Source: Bacillota bacterium (lineage in GTDB: Bacteria; Bacillota_A; Clostridia; Peptostreptococcales; Anaerovoracaceae). From it: a stretch of 24,272 bases of DNA. Location: NCBI GenBank assembly GCA_017437925.1, contig JAFRWQ010000157.1, positions 1 to 24,272 on the forward strand, in the 5' to 3' direction. Under the pieces are notes generated by a model. The model was not told the DNA's origin. It worked only from the letters and a program-made list of their open reading frames with translations, and ran no database searches. Shown here piece after piece: positions 15,671 to 23,010 of the stretch (position 1 is the stretch's first letter; each line of letters begins with the position of its first letter). A program made the translations under genes and the position numbers.

Positions 15671-15717
15671 GTATACCATATATTCGGTATCATTTGATGC
15701 CAGTATACCATATATTC
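15671..15717. repeat. Two 15-bp direct repeats in the SLH/acyltransferase intergenic region
   Basis: GTATACCATATATTC occurs exactly at 15671-15685 and 15703-15717, a period of 32 bases (about three helical turns). The first copy is also part of an ATACC-N8-GGTAT inverted repeat (15673-15690). On the minus strand each copy contains TGGTATAC, an extended -10-like sequence. Probably an operator pair or doubled promoter for the SLH gene. Confidence 0.6.
15702..15710 (-). promoter_or_regulatory. Candidate extended -10 for the SLH surface protein gene
   Basis: On the minus strand TGGTATACT (TGn plus TATACT) would start transcription near 15695, giving a leader of about 55 bases that contains the second copy of the direct repeat. 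No good -35 is visible, as can happen with extended -10 promoters. TGGTATACA in the other repeat (15678-15670) is an alternative. Confidence 0.4.
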
Positions 15718-15787
15718 TGAAGCAATGAAAGTTTTATTCAAAAAAAGATAATCCTGCGGGAACGCGGTCCGCATGCTTCAAATGCCG

Positions 15788-15817
15788 TTGAATATTCGGG
15801 AGAAAATATGATATAAA
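15788..15817 (+). promoter_or_regulatory. Candidate promoter for the acyltransferase gene
   Basis: TTGAAT (15788-15793) and TATAAA (15812-15817) are 18 bases apart in an AT-rich stretch, placing the start near 15824. That leaves room for the GGAAGGA ribosome site at 15845-15851. A GAATATTC palindrome (15790-15797) overlaps the -35. Confidence 0.5.
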
Positions 15818-15854
15818 GAATAACTGACAGCAAAATGATTGAATGGAAGGACGC

Positions 15855-16916
15855 ATGGGAAACACTCTGAACGAAGACAGGCGCAAAATATATCTTGATC
15901 TTCTGAGGATAACTGCGGCATTTTTCATTGTCATGCTGCATGTATGTTCCAGCGCCTGGGCAAATACGGACATCTGTTCCCATGAGTGGCGCATGCTGAA
16001 CATGTATGAATCAGCCTCGCGCTGGGGAGTTCCGGTCTTTGTCATGATCAGCGGGGCTCTGTTTCTGGACCGCGACATTCCTCTAAAAAAGCTTTTCGGC
16101 AAATATATACTGCGGATCGTTTCGGCTTTCATCTTCTGGTCGGCTGTATACGCTTTTATATATGAATTTCTTCCGGGTCACGGGACTGCGAGGATCATCA
16201 AAGCGTGGATAAGCGGACCGAACCATCTGTGGTTCCTTTACATGATAGCCGGCTTTTATATGCTGACCCCGATCTTCAGAAAGATCGCGCAGGACGACAG
16301 GCTTACCGAGTATTTCATCATCCTCTCCCTGGTCTTCAACTTCCTCATCCCTCAGAGCATCGCCCTCATCAGGCTCAGCTCCCCCGAAAACGCCGACTGG
16401 GTCCAGGACCTCGTCTATAACTTCCGCATGCAGCTGGTCCTGGGTTATTCCCCCTATTATCTGCTCGGATACAGGCTTAGCAGGATAAAGATCGGAAAGA
16501 AGACAAAGCTTCTGCTGTACATCGCCGGGATCGCGGGCTTTATCGCGACCTTCGCGGGATCCGCTGCCATCGCCCGTTTCAGAGGCAAGGCTGTGGAGAC
16601 CCTGTACGGCTATTCGACCCTAAACGTATTTTTCATGACGATCGCCGTATTCTTACTCTTCAGAAGCCTTTACGAAAACAAAAGCTTTGCTCCCAAAGCC
16701 CGCAGTATTATCGGTCGCCTGTCAAAATACAGCTTCGGGGTCTATCTTGTCCACGTGCTGATCATAAGGCAGCTGAAAAGCCGCCTGGGGATATACTGTC
16801 TGTCCTTTGACCCGCTGCTCTGCGTGCCGCTTCTCACGGTGCTCGTCTTCCTGCTTTCCAATGCGGTCTCAGCCCTGCTCGACCGGATACCCTTTGTAAA
16901 GAAATATCTTGTGTAA
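15855..16916 (+). CDS. Acyltransferase 3 family integral membrane protein
   Basis: Seen: 353 residues from the ATG at 15855, about ten membrane segments. Family signatures: Y-L-D15-L-L-R18-x-x-A-A-F-F-x-V-x-L-H29 in the first helix, R-W-G-V-P-V-F-V-M-I-S-G (56-67) and the N-H-L-W-F-L-Y segment (123-129). Known: these enzymes transfer acetyl, succinyl or similar groups to sugars of surface polysaccharides, peptidoglycan or antibiotics. The open frame begins at 15843, but only the ATG at 15855 has a purine-rich ribosome site (GGAAGGA, close spacing), so I prefer it. Monocistronic, divergent from the SLH protein and convergent with wecC. The 5' half appears more AT-rich than neighbouring genes, perhaps a sign of separate origin. 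The acceptor is unknown; the neighbours suggest a wall glycan. Confidence 0.87.
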   Translation: MGNTLNEDRRKIYLDLLRITAAFFIVMLHVCSSAWANTDICSHEWRMLNMYESASRWGVPVFVMISGALFLDRDIPLKKLFGKYILRIVSAFIFWSAVYAFIYEFLPGHGTARIIKAWISGPNHLWFLYMIAGFYMLTPIFRKIAQDDRLTEYFIILSLVFNFLIPQSIALIRLSSPENADWVQDLVYNFRMQLVLGYSPYYLLGYRLSRIKIGKKTKLLLYIAGIAGFIATFAGSAAIARFRGKAVETLYGYSTLNVFFMTIAVFLLFRSLYENKSFAPKARSIIGRLSKYSFGVYLVHVLIIRQLKSRLGIYCLSFDPLLCVPLLTVLVFLLSNAVSALLDRIPFVKKYLV

Positions 16917-16960
16917 CAGGCGGATCCGCTAAGGGCCCGGCATAGTTTCAGACAAAATAT

Positions 16961-16997
16961 AAAGGTCCGCGGTCATATGGCCGCGGACCTTTGTTTT
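16961..16997. terminator. Bidirectional rho-independent terminator
   Basis: A 12-base stem AAAGGTCCGCGG / CCGCGGACCTTT (16961-16972 and 16981-16992) has a further inner CATATG pairing and is followed by GTTTT on the plus strand. On the minus strand it is followed by ATATTTTG. It separates the convergent acyltransferase (plus) and UDP-ManNAc dehydrogenase (minus) genes. Confidence 0.9.
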
Positions 16998-17030
16998 CAG
17001 TTAATTGCAGCTTTGGGGACCGCTGATATC

Positions 17031-18248
17031 CTAAAGCTTGTAGATGTTGAGCCCGTTGGGGCAGATGTTCCTGGTATCGAGGACCAGCTTGCCTTTGAGA
17101 ACGTCCAGATTGTCCCTCAGGCACTTGTGTCCGACCATGATCACCACCAGGTCGACGTCATTCAGGAAGCTCTGAAGGTCGTGGTACTGGTTGTCGCAGA
17201 TGTCGTCTTTGACCCAGGGGTCGTAGACCTTTATGCCGTGGGCAAGGGGCCTTTCGAGGAGCTGCAGGGTCGGGCTCTCCCTCACGTCGTCGACGTTCTC
17301 CTTGTAGGTCAGGCCGTAGAGACCGACTCTCGACATGTCCTTAATGCCGTTGATCTTCATGACGGTCTCGATGCGGTCTATGACGAAGTCGGGCATGCCG
17401 TCGTTGATGCGGCGGGCCTGGTGTATCAGCAGAGCGTCCTGGGGATAGTCGCCCACCAGGAACCAGGGGTCGACCGAGATGCAGTGGCCGCCCACTCCGG
17501 GGCCGGGCTGCAGTATGTTGACTCTGGGGTGCATGTTGGCTATGCGTATTATCTCGTAGACGTCCATGCCTCCGTCCCTGCATATGCGGGCCAGCTCGTT
17601 GGCGAAGGCTATGTTGATGTCCCTGTAGGTGTTCTCGACCACCTTGGTCATTTCGGCGGTGCGTATGTCGGTTATGACCATCTCGCCCTTGCAGAAGCTT
17701 GAATATACCGCCTTTACCGCCTCTCCGGTCTCGGCGTCGTCGACGCCTATGGTCCTGGAGTTGTGCTCCAGCTCATAGACCATGTTGCCCGGGATTATCC
17801 TCTCGGGGGTGTGGGCAAGGTGAACGTCTATGCCGGAGGCGAGCCCCGCTCTCTTCAAGGCGGGCCTTACGAAGCGGTCTATCGTACCGGGGGAGATGGT
17901 CGATTCGATCGAGACTATCGCTCCCTTGGGACATACCTTGAGGACGCTCTCCACGGCGCTCACGACGTACGAGGGATCGATCTTCTTGGACCTTCTGTCG
18001 TAGGGGGTCGGGACCGAGATCACGTACATGTCGGCCCTGGGATAACCGGTCTCAAAACTGATCCCGGCTTTAACGGCGGCATCGAAGAGCTCGGTAAGGC
18101 CCTTCTCCTCGAAGGTGACCTGACCGGCGTTGAGAGTCTCTATCTTCTCGGCGTTGTAATCGACGCCTACCACGTCCACGCCGTGGGAAGACATCATCAG
18201 CGCCGTCGGAAGGCCTATGTAGCCCATGCCTACTACGCAAACTTTCAT
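17031..18248 (-). CDS. wecC: UDP-N-acetyl-D-mannosamine 6-dehydrogenase-like nucleotide-sugar dehydrogenase
   Basis: Seen: 405 residues from the ATG at 18248. The frame extends 14 codons further upstream, but the chosen ATG has GAGGAGG about five bases upstream and directly gives M-K-V-C-V-V-G-x-G-Y-I-G-L-P. Domains: NAD-binding Rossmann (G-M-G-Y-I-G at 7-12), central dimer helix with T201-K202-V-V-E-N-T-Y-R-D, catalytic C256 in G-P-G-V-G-G-H-C-I-S-V-D-P-W, and a C-terminal UDP-binding domain with G-L-T-Y-K-E-N-V-D-D-V-R-E-S-P. Known: the G-G-H-C-I-x-V-D-P-W-F form is typical of the WecC/EpsD branch, which oxidises UDP-ManNAc to UDP-ManNAcA in two NAD steps; the substrate is inferred. Last gene of the six-gene operon, 11 bases after galE. 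The UDP-GlcNAc 2-epimerase (WecB) it would need is not in the window. Confidence 0.85.
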   Translation of the reverse strand: MKVCVVGMGYIGLPTALMMSSHGVDVVGVDYNAEKIETLNAGQVTFEEKGLTELFDAAVKAGISFETGYPRADMYVISVPTPYDRRSKKIDPSYVVSAVESVLKVCPKGAIVSIESTISPGTIDRFVRPALKRAGLASGIDVHLAHTPERIIPGNMVYELEHNSRTIGVDDAETGEAVKAVYSSFCKGEMVITDIRTAEMTKVVENTYRDINIAFANELARICRDGGMDVYEIIRIANMHPRVNILQPGPGVGGHCISVDPWFLVGDYPQDALLIHQARRINDGMPDFVIDRIETVMKINGIKDMSRVGLYGLTYKENVDDVRESPTLQLLERPLAHGIKVYDPWVKDDICDNQYHDLQSFLNDVDLVVIMVGHKCLRDNLDVLKGKLVLDTRNICPNGLNIYKL

Positions 18249-18259
18249 CGCATCCTCCT

Positions 18260-19273
18260 CTATTCCAGGCCTCTGGCCTTTTTCTCCCATTTCCAGGAAC
18301 TTTCACACATCTCGTCCAGGCTCTTCTCTGCCTTCCAGCCCAGCAGCCTTTCGGCCTTAGACGGGTCGGCGTAGCTCACCGCCACGTCTCCCGGCCTTCT
18401 TTCCGCCAGGACTACGGGAAGCTTGAGACCGTTGACTCTTTCAAAGGACTCTATCACTTCGAGGACCGAGTATCCCCTGCCCGTCCCCAGGTTGAAGACC
18501 TCGCAGCCCGTGTGACTGTCAGCATATCTAAGGGCCGCTATATGGCCCGTTGCCAGATCGGTCACATGGAGGTAATCCCTCACTCCGCTGCCGTCGGGGG
18601 TGGGATAGTCGGTGCCAAAAACGTATATCTTTTCAAGCTCTCCCGCCGCTGCCCGGGTAAGGTTGGGCATGAGATTTGTCGGGATACCCCTGGGGCCCTC
18701 GCCTATAAGACCCGACTCGTCGGCGCCTATGGGGTTGAAGTACCTGAGTATCACCGCCGAAAGCCCGGGGTCTGCCTTCGACACATCCATGAGTATGTCT
18801 TCGCATATGTGCTTTGTCCTGCCGTAGGGATTGGCGCACTGCCCCGCCGGGCTCTCCTCGGTAAAGGGGACCCGGCTGCTGTCGCCGTAGACGCAGGCTG
18901 AGGAGCTGAAGATGAACTTTTTGCAGCCCTTCTCCTTCATCACTTCGAGCAGTGTGACGGTGCTGTCCAGGTTGACCCTGTAATACATCAGCGGTTTATT
19001 CACCGATTCGCCCACAGATTTTCTCGCAGCGAAGTGGACCACGGAATCTATGTCGTTCTCGTCGAATATCCTTTCGACCGCTGCCCTGTCGCAGACGTCG
19101 GCCTTATAGAAGACCGGCCTTTTGCCTGTTATAAGGGCGATCCTGTCTATCACGCTCTCTTCTGCGTTGGACAGGTCGTCTGCTATGACCACGTCATAGC
19201 CCCGCTTTATGAATTCAACGGCGGTGTGGGAGCCTATGAAGCCCGCTCCGCCGGTCAGGAGTACTGATGACAT
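18260..19273 (-). CDS. galE: UDP-glucose/UDP-GlcNAc 4-epimerase (GalE family)
   Basis: Seen: 337 residues, normal length. Short-chain dehydrogenase fold: G8-G-A-G-F-I-G14 NAD motif, D-D-L-S-N, H-F-A-A-x-K-S-V-x-E-S, S123-S-S125-A-x-V-Y-G and Y150-G-R-T-K154, giving the Ser125/Tyr150/Lys154 catalytic set. Also A-V-I-L-R-Y-F-N-P-I-G-A and T-x-D-G-S-G-V-R-D-Y-L-H-V-x-D. Known: GalE interconverts UDP-glucose and UDP-galactose, and some members also the N-acetyl sugars. Inference: given the wecC-like gene 11 bases downstream, it probably feeds a surface polysaccharide, possibly via UDP-GalNAc; sequence alone does not decide. Starts 13 bases after the SLH protein gene, AGGAG about ten bases upstream. 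Confidence 0.9.
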   Translation of the reverse strand: MSSVLLTGGAGFIGSHTAVEFIKRGYDVVIADDLSNAEESVIDRIALITGKRPVFYKADVCDRAAVERIFDENDIDSVVHFAARKSVGESVNKPLMYYRVNLDSTVTLLEVMKEKGCKKFIFSSSACVYGDSSRVPFTEESPAGQCANPYGRTKHICEDILMDVSKADPGLSAVILRYFNPIGADESGLIGEGPRGIPTNLMPNLTRAAAGELEKIYVFGTDYPTPDGSGVRDYLHVTDLATGHIAALRYADSHTGCEVFNLGTGRGYSVLEVIESFERVNGLKLPVVLAERRPGDVAVSYADPSKAERLLGWKAEKSLDEMCESSWKWEKKARGLE

Positions 19274-19286
19274 CGGTGGTGTTCTC

Positions 19287-21047
19287 CTATCTCGCCGAGA
19301 ATTCGACTATCCTGACGACACCGTCGTAAACGTACATATCGGACTTTTCGGCGTATTCGAGGCACTTGTCCATGTCGGACCAGGCTTCGGCATCAAGATT
19401 ATAGAACACGGTATTTTCGTCGATTGCATAGGTCGAGCTGCCGTAGGTCACAGCTTCTTTGCCCAGCCAGCTGCTGTGCTTAACGCCCTCAAGCTTCTTC
19501 ATGGGGTCGACCCAGGAGAATGCTTCCTCGCTGTCTGAGATCATGACGGCAACTCTCTGATGATTGCTGAAGACACCCAGCCTGTAGAATGTGAAGCTCT
19601 TGTCCGGTCCGCAGTCGAAAACGACTGTCGGGTTGTCTTCATCGCCGCTGATGGTGATCTTGGCGTAATATACTCTGCCTGTGGTCTCGGGCTCGCTGAG
19701 ATAGTTTATGCGGGGCCCGTCCAGCATATACGCGGTCATTATGACCTGATAGCTCCAGTATTTCTTTTCAATGGCGCCGTCGATATCGAGCTTGTCTCCG
19801 CAGAAATCAATTGAGAGCTTGCCGTTCTTATCGACTTCGCCGACAGTCCTGTTCACGGCTCTGTCGGCAGAGGGATCTATAGCTCCCGCCACCTGGCCGT
19901 CAATGGTGAAGAGCACAACCATGGTGTCTCCGGGCCTGAAATTGGCTAGATCGGGCTTTGCGTTCTCCATTACGGGGAAGCTCATGCCTCCCAGTATGGT
20001 GATGGTCTCTGGACTCTTGGGGCTCCCGCTGCAGTCCTCGTAGCGAACCTTGAGGCGGGTGCTGCAGAGCCTCATCGACTTGGTGTTGGGGTTGTAGGTC
20101 GCGACGTCCCACTTCTTTATGTCAGAAACACTTGCAGGCTCGCCGTCCCTGTAGATCTTATAGTCGTTGCCTCCGGCCAGCTGCGCAAAGCCTGCGGTGG
20201 ACCCGTCGGCCGCCGCTATTACTATGCCGTCGTATATGCCTGTGCTGTTGTCGGAGGGGATAAAGCTTAAGACCTTGCCCTTTCCGTCGAGGACCATTCT
20301 GCCTGTCATGCCGATAAACATTGAATCCTTAATGTTATTGACCATATCATATTTTACGTCAACTTTATCCTCGCCCCTGCATACCATCTTGTTGGTATCG
20401 GCACTGTAGGACTTGAACACCACCTCGTCGGAGAGGCTGAAGACCTTTCCCCCGTCGTAGGTGTCGCAGGTCATCATGTTGACGAAGAGCCTCGCGGCCT
20501 GGGCCCTGTTGATGGTCTGCCTTCCCCCTGTGAAGCCGCAGCCCTCAAGCAGGCCTATGGAATCGCCGACCGCCATGAAGCTGTCGGGCCATATGCCTCC
20601 CACGTACTCGTCCTTATAACCCATTATCCTAAGGATTATGGTGACGGCCTGGCCTGAGGTTATGGGCTGGTTGGGCCTGAAGGTGCCGTCGTCGTAGCCG
20701 GCTATGATGCCCCTGCCCTTCGCAGACAGATTGATGTAGGACGAGGCCCAGTGGCTGGGCTTTACGTCGGGAAAGATGGTGATGTTGGAATACTTGGTGG
20801 CCTCCTGCTCTATACCGAGCATGCACACGGCCATCTTGCAGAACTGGGCTCTGGTGAGGTTCCCCGCGGGCTTAAAGGTCCCGTCCTCATAGCCCTCTAT
20901 TACCCCCATGAGCCTTAAGATCTCCGTGTCCCGGGCGACCGCGGGGTCGCTCACGTCGCTGAAGGCGGAACCCGCGGCGAACACCGCTGACGCGCTCCCC
21001 AGCGCAAGCATAACGCACAAGGCGAACGAAATAAATCTCTTAAACAT
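19287..21047 (-). CDS. Secreted protein with N-terminal SLH domains
   Basis: Seen: 586 residues. Signal peptide 1-25 (cut after V-F-A-A). Three SLH domains at about 28-77, 91-143 and 152-192, each with F-x-D-V (or a variant), and G-Y-x-D-G-T-F-x-P followed by T-R-A-Q/S-G-Q-A/R-A-Q-A in the first two. The remaining about 390 residues match no domain I recognise; they look beta-rich, with few cysteines. Known: SLH triplets dock to wall polysaccharide. Unlike the other SLH protein here, the anchor is at the N-terminus. It lies 10 bases after the MacB-type permease and 13 before galE, so an envelope anchor, nucleotide-sugar enzymes and a transporter share one transcript. Inference: perhaps a cell-wall-bound partner of the transporter or a structural S-layer component; no enzymatic motif supports more. 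Confidence 0.84.
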   Translation of the reverse strand: MFKRFISFALCVMLALGSASAVFAAGSAFSDVSDPAVARDTEILRLMGVIEGYEDGTFKPAGNLTRAQFCKMAVCMLGIEQEATKYSNITIFPDVKPSHWASSYINLSAKGRGIIAGYDDGTFRPNQPITSGQAVTIILRIMGYKDEYVGGIWPDSFMAVGDSIGLLEGCGFTGGRQTINRAQAARLFVNMMTCDTYDGGKVFSLSDEVVFKSYSADTNKMVCRGEDKVDVKYDMVNNIKDSMFIGMTGRMVLDGKGKVLSFIPSDNSTGIYDGIVIAAADGSTAGFAQLAGGNDYKIYRDGEPASVSDIKKWDVATYNPNTKSMRLCSTRLKVRYEDCSGSPKSPETITILGGMSFPVMENAKPDLANFRPGDTMVVLFTIDGQVAGAIDPSADRAVNRTVGEVDKNGKLSIDFCGDKLDIDGAIEKKYWSYQVIMTAYMLDGPRINYLSEPETTGRVYYAKITISGDEDNPTVVFDCGPDKSFTFYRLGVFSNHQRVAVMISDSEEAFSWVDPMKKLEGVKHSSWLGKEAVTYGSSTYAIDENTVFYNLDAEAWSDMDKCLEYAEKSDMYVYDGVVRIVEFSAR

Positions 21048-21057
21048 TTTTCCCCCT

Positions 21058-22311
21058 TTATTCGGACCTCAGAGCTTCAACCGGCTGCAGCCTCGCTGCC
21101 TTTATAGCCGGATAGCAGCCGAAGATCATACCTAAAACTACCGAAAGAGCGAAGGCTCCCGCCGTTACCCAGGGCACCGGGTAGAGGGTCATCTTGAAGA
21201 TGAGCCTCCCCAGCACGTAGCTGAGCACGCTGCCCACCGCTATTCCCAGTATGCCTCCGAAGCCGCAGAGCATGCCGGCCTCTATGAGGAACTGGAGCAC
21301 TATGCTGCCCCGCTTGGCCCCTATGGCCCTTCTGATGCCTATCTCGCGGGTTCGCTCGGTGACGGTGACCAGCATGATGTTCATTATGCCGATGCCGCCT
21401 ACCAGAAGGCTTATTGCCGCTATTCCGCCCAGCACAAGGCCTATCATGGTCAGATACTGGTTTTCGGACTCCTGCCACTGGTTCTGGCTGTATACGCTGT
21501 AGCCGCCGCTTCCCTCCTGAACGAGGCCCTTGAGCAGTCCGCCGACCCTGGTTATGACCTGGTTGACCGACTCGGAATCCTTGGCCTTGATGATGAACTC
21601 GCTGATGACCTCGCCTCCGAGAAGGCGCCTGGCGGTGTACGGAAAGACTATTATATTGTCGAGCATGAAGTCGGCGTTCTCTCCGGTCGCTCTGGGAGCG
21701 TAGACTCCTATGACCGTGAAGTTGGTGCCGTTGACCTGCATGTTCTTGCCCACGGGATTGATGGTGCCGAAGAACTGCTCCGCAGCCCTCGAACCCAGCA
21801 CCATTACCTGGTTGTAGTTCTCGATGTCGAGGGTGCATATATCCCTGCCCTTTGCCAGCTGCAGGTTGTTGCAAACTGCGTACTGGTCGCTGCCAAACGA
21901 CATCCTGGGCGGAGCTGAGGTGGTCCTGCCGGTCTCCTCGTCCCATTTGTACTCCATGTTGTCGCTGTTCTTGGTACCGTAGACGACGGTCGCAGATGCG
22001 TAGCCGTTGGGCGTAATCCCGTCAACGTACTTCTTTATCGACTCGCAGTAGCTGTACAGCTCAGGAAAATAGTCCTTGGCGGTGCTGTTGCCGTCCTCAT
22101 CCCAGGACCACTGGTATATGCTGACGTTGACCAGGTTGGTGCCCATGGCAGCGTACTGCTGGCGGGTATAGTCCTTCATGCCTTCCATGACCGAGACTAT
22201 GGACATCACCGAGGCGATGCCTATGAATATGCTCAGCATGGTCAGTATTGAGCGGCCTTTTTTGTTCACGATGGAGCGCCAGGCCATCTTTACAGACTGA
22301 AAGAAGTTCAT
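21058..22311 (-). CDS. MacB-type ABC transporter permease (FtsX domain)
   Basis: Seen: 417 residues. One membrane segment near the N-terminus (I-L-T-M-L-S-I-F-I-G-I-A-S-V-M-S-I-V), a large extracytoplasmic domain (about 45-275), and a C-terminal FtsX core with three more segments, including G-G-I-G-I-M-N-I-M-L-V-T-V-T-E-R-T-R-E-I-G-I-R-x-A-I-G-A. It ends with Y-P-A-I-K-A-A-R-L-x-P-V-E-A-L-R. Known: MacB/LolE-type transporters do not pass substrate through the membrane in the usual way but use mechanotransmission to move or release substrates on the outer face. Its stop is 10 bases before the SLH gene; its start overlaps the ATPase stop by four bases (ATGA). Works with the ATPase and the adaptor. 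No TolC homologue is expected in a Gram-positive cell. Confidence 0.93.
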   Translation of the reverse strand: MNFFQSVKMAWRSIVNKKGRSILTMLSIFIGIASVMSIVSVMEGMKDYTRQQYAAMGTNLVNVSIYQWSWDEDGNSTAKDYFPELYSYCESIKKYVDGITPNGYASATVVYGTKNSDNMEYKWDEETGRTTSAPPRMSFGSDQYAVCNNLQLAKGRDICTLDIENYNQVMVLGSRAAEQFFGTINPVGKNMQVNGTNFTVIGVYAPRATGENADFMLDNIIVFPYTARRLLGGEVISEFIIKAKDSESVNQVITRVGGLLKGLVQEGSGGYSVYSQNQWQESENQYLTMIGLVLGGIAAISLLVGGIGIMNIMLVTVTERTREIGIRRAIGAKRGSIVLQFLIEAGMLCGFGGILGIAVGSVLSYVLGRLIFKMTLYPVPWVTAGAFALSVVLGMIFGCYPAIKAARLQPVEALRSE

Positions 22312-23009
22312 TGCCAGTTCACCTCCTGCGGTCTGTCCTCGATGATCCTGCCGTCGGAGATCCTGACTATGCGTCTGGCTGTCGCGGCGATGCCGTTGTC
22401 GTGGGTGATGAGGAATATGGTGTGTCCCTCAAGATTGAGCTCCTGAAGGAAGCCCAGGATCTCCTTTCCCGTGTGGGAATCGAGGGCTCCGGTGGGTTCG
22501 TCGGCCATGATGATGGGAGGCTTGTTGGAGATTGCCCTGGCTATGGCTACCCTCTGCTGCTGGCCTCCGGAAAGCTGCTTGGGAAAGCTCTTCCATCTGG
22601 ATCCGAGGCCCACCTTTTCAAGGGCCTCAAGGGCCAGCTCCCTGCGATCTATGGGGTCTATTCCCATGTAGATCAGGGGAAGCTCGACGTTTTCGACAAG
22701 ATTGAGTCCGGGTATGAGATTGTACTGCTGGAATACGAAGCCTATCTCCCTGTTGCGTATCTTGGAGAGCTCCCTGTCGGTCAGGGTGCCCACGTCGCTG
22801 CCGTCAAGGTAGTAGGTGCCGTAGGTGGGGATGTCGAGGCAGCCCAGCACGTTCATCATGGTGGATTTGCCCGAGCCCGACTGGCCTACGACGGCCACGA
22901 ACTCTCCCCTGTCCACTGTAAGGCTCACGCCGTCCAGCGCTCTGACCTCGCTCTCAAGACCCTCGGAATATATCTTGTATATATCCTTAAGTTCTACGAG
23001 ATGCGCCAT
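22308..23009 (-). CDS. ABC transporter ATP-binding protein (MacB/LolD type)
   Basis: Seen: 233 residues, normal. Walker A G42-Q-S-G-S-G-K-S-T50, Q-loop F-V-F-Q94-Q-Y, signature L146-S-G-G-Q150, Walker B I-I-M-A-D170-E171-P, D-loop G-A-L-D, and switch His H203 in I-T-H-D. The [16 protein letters not shown] sequence after the Q-loop is typical of the MacB/LolD/FtsE branch. Its stop overlaps the permease start by four bases, and it begins one base after the adaptor stop, so the three are translationally coupled. Short basic tail with no extra domain. Energy unit of an envelope transport or stress system of unknown substrate. Confidence 0.95.
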   Translation of the reverse strand: MAHLVELKDIYKIYSEGLESEVRALDGVSLTVDRGEFVAVVGQSGSGKSTMMNVLGCLDIPTYGTYYLDGSDVGTLTDRELSKIRNREIGFVFQQYNLIPGLNLVENVELPLIYMGIDPIDRRELALEALEKVGLGSRWKSFPKQLSGGQQQRVAIARAISNKPPIIMADEPTGALDSHTGKEILGFLQELNLEGHTIFLITHDNGIAATARRIVRISDGRIIEDRPQEVNWQ

Positions 23010-23010
23010 A

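Noticed and set aside
15750..15770. GCGG-N9-CCGC inverted repeat followed on the minus strand by a T run
   Set aside because: The stem is only about four pairs and the T run begins about nine bases too late; no minus-strand gene ends nearby, so it is not a convincing terminator.
18249..18290. Upstream start for the UDP-ManNAc dehydrogenase inside galE
   Set aside because: The 14 extra residues are hydrophilic and precede the Rossmann motif, which normally starts at residue 1-3; GAGGAGG points to the ATG at 18248.
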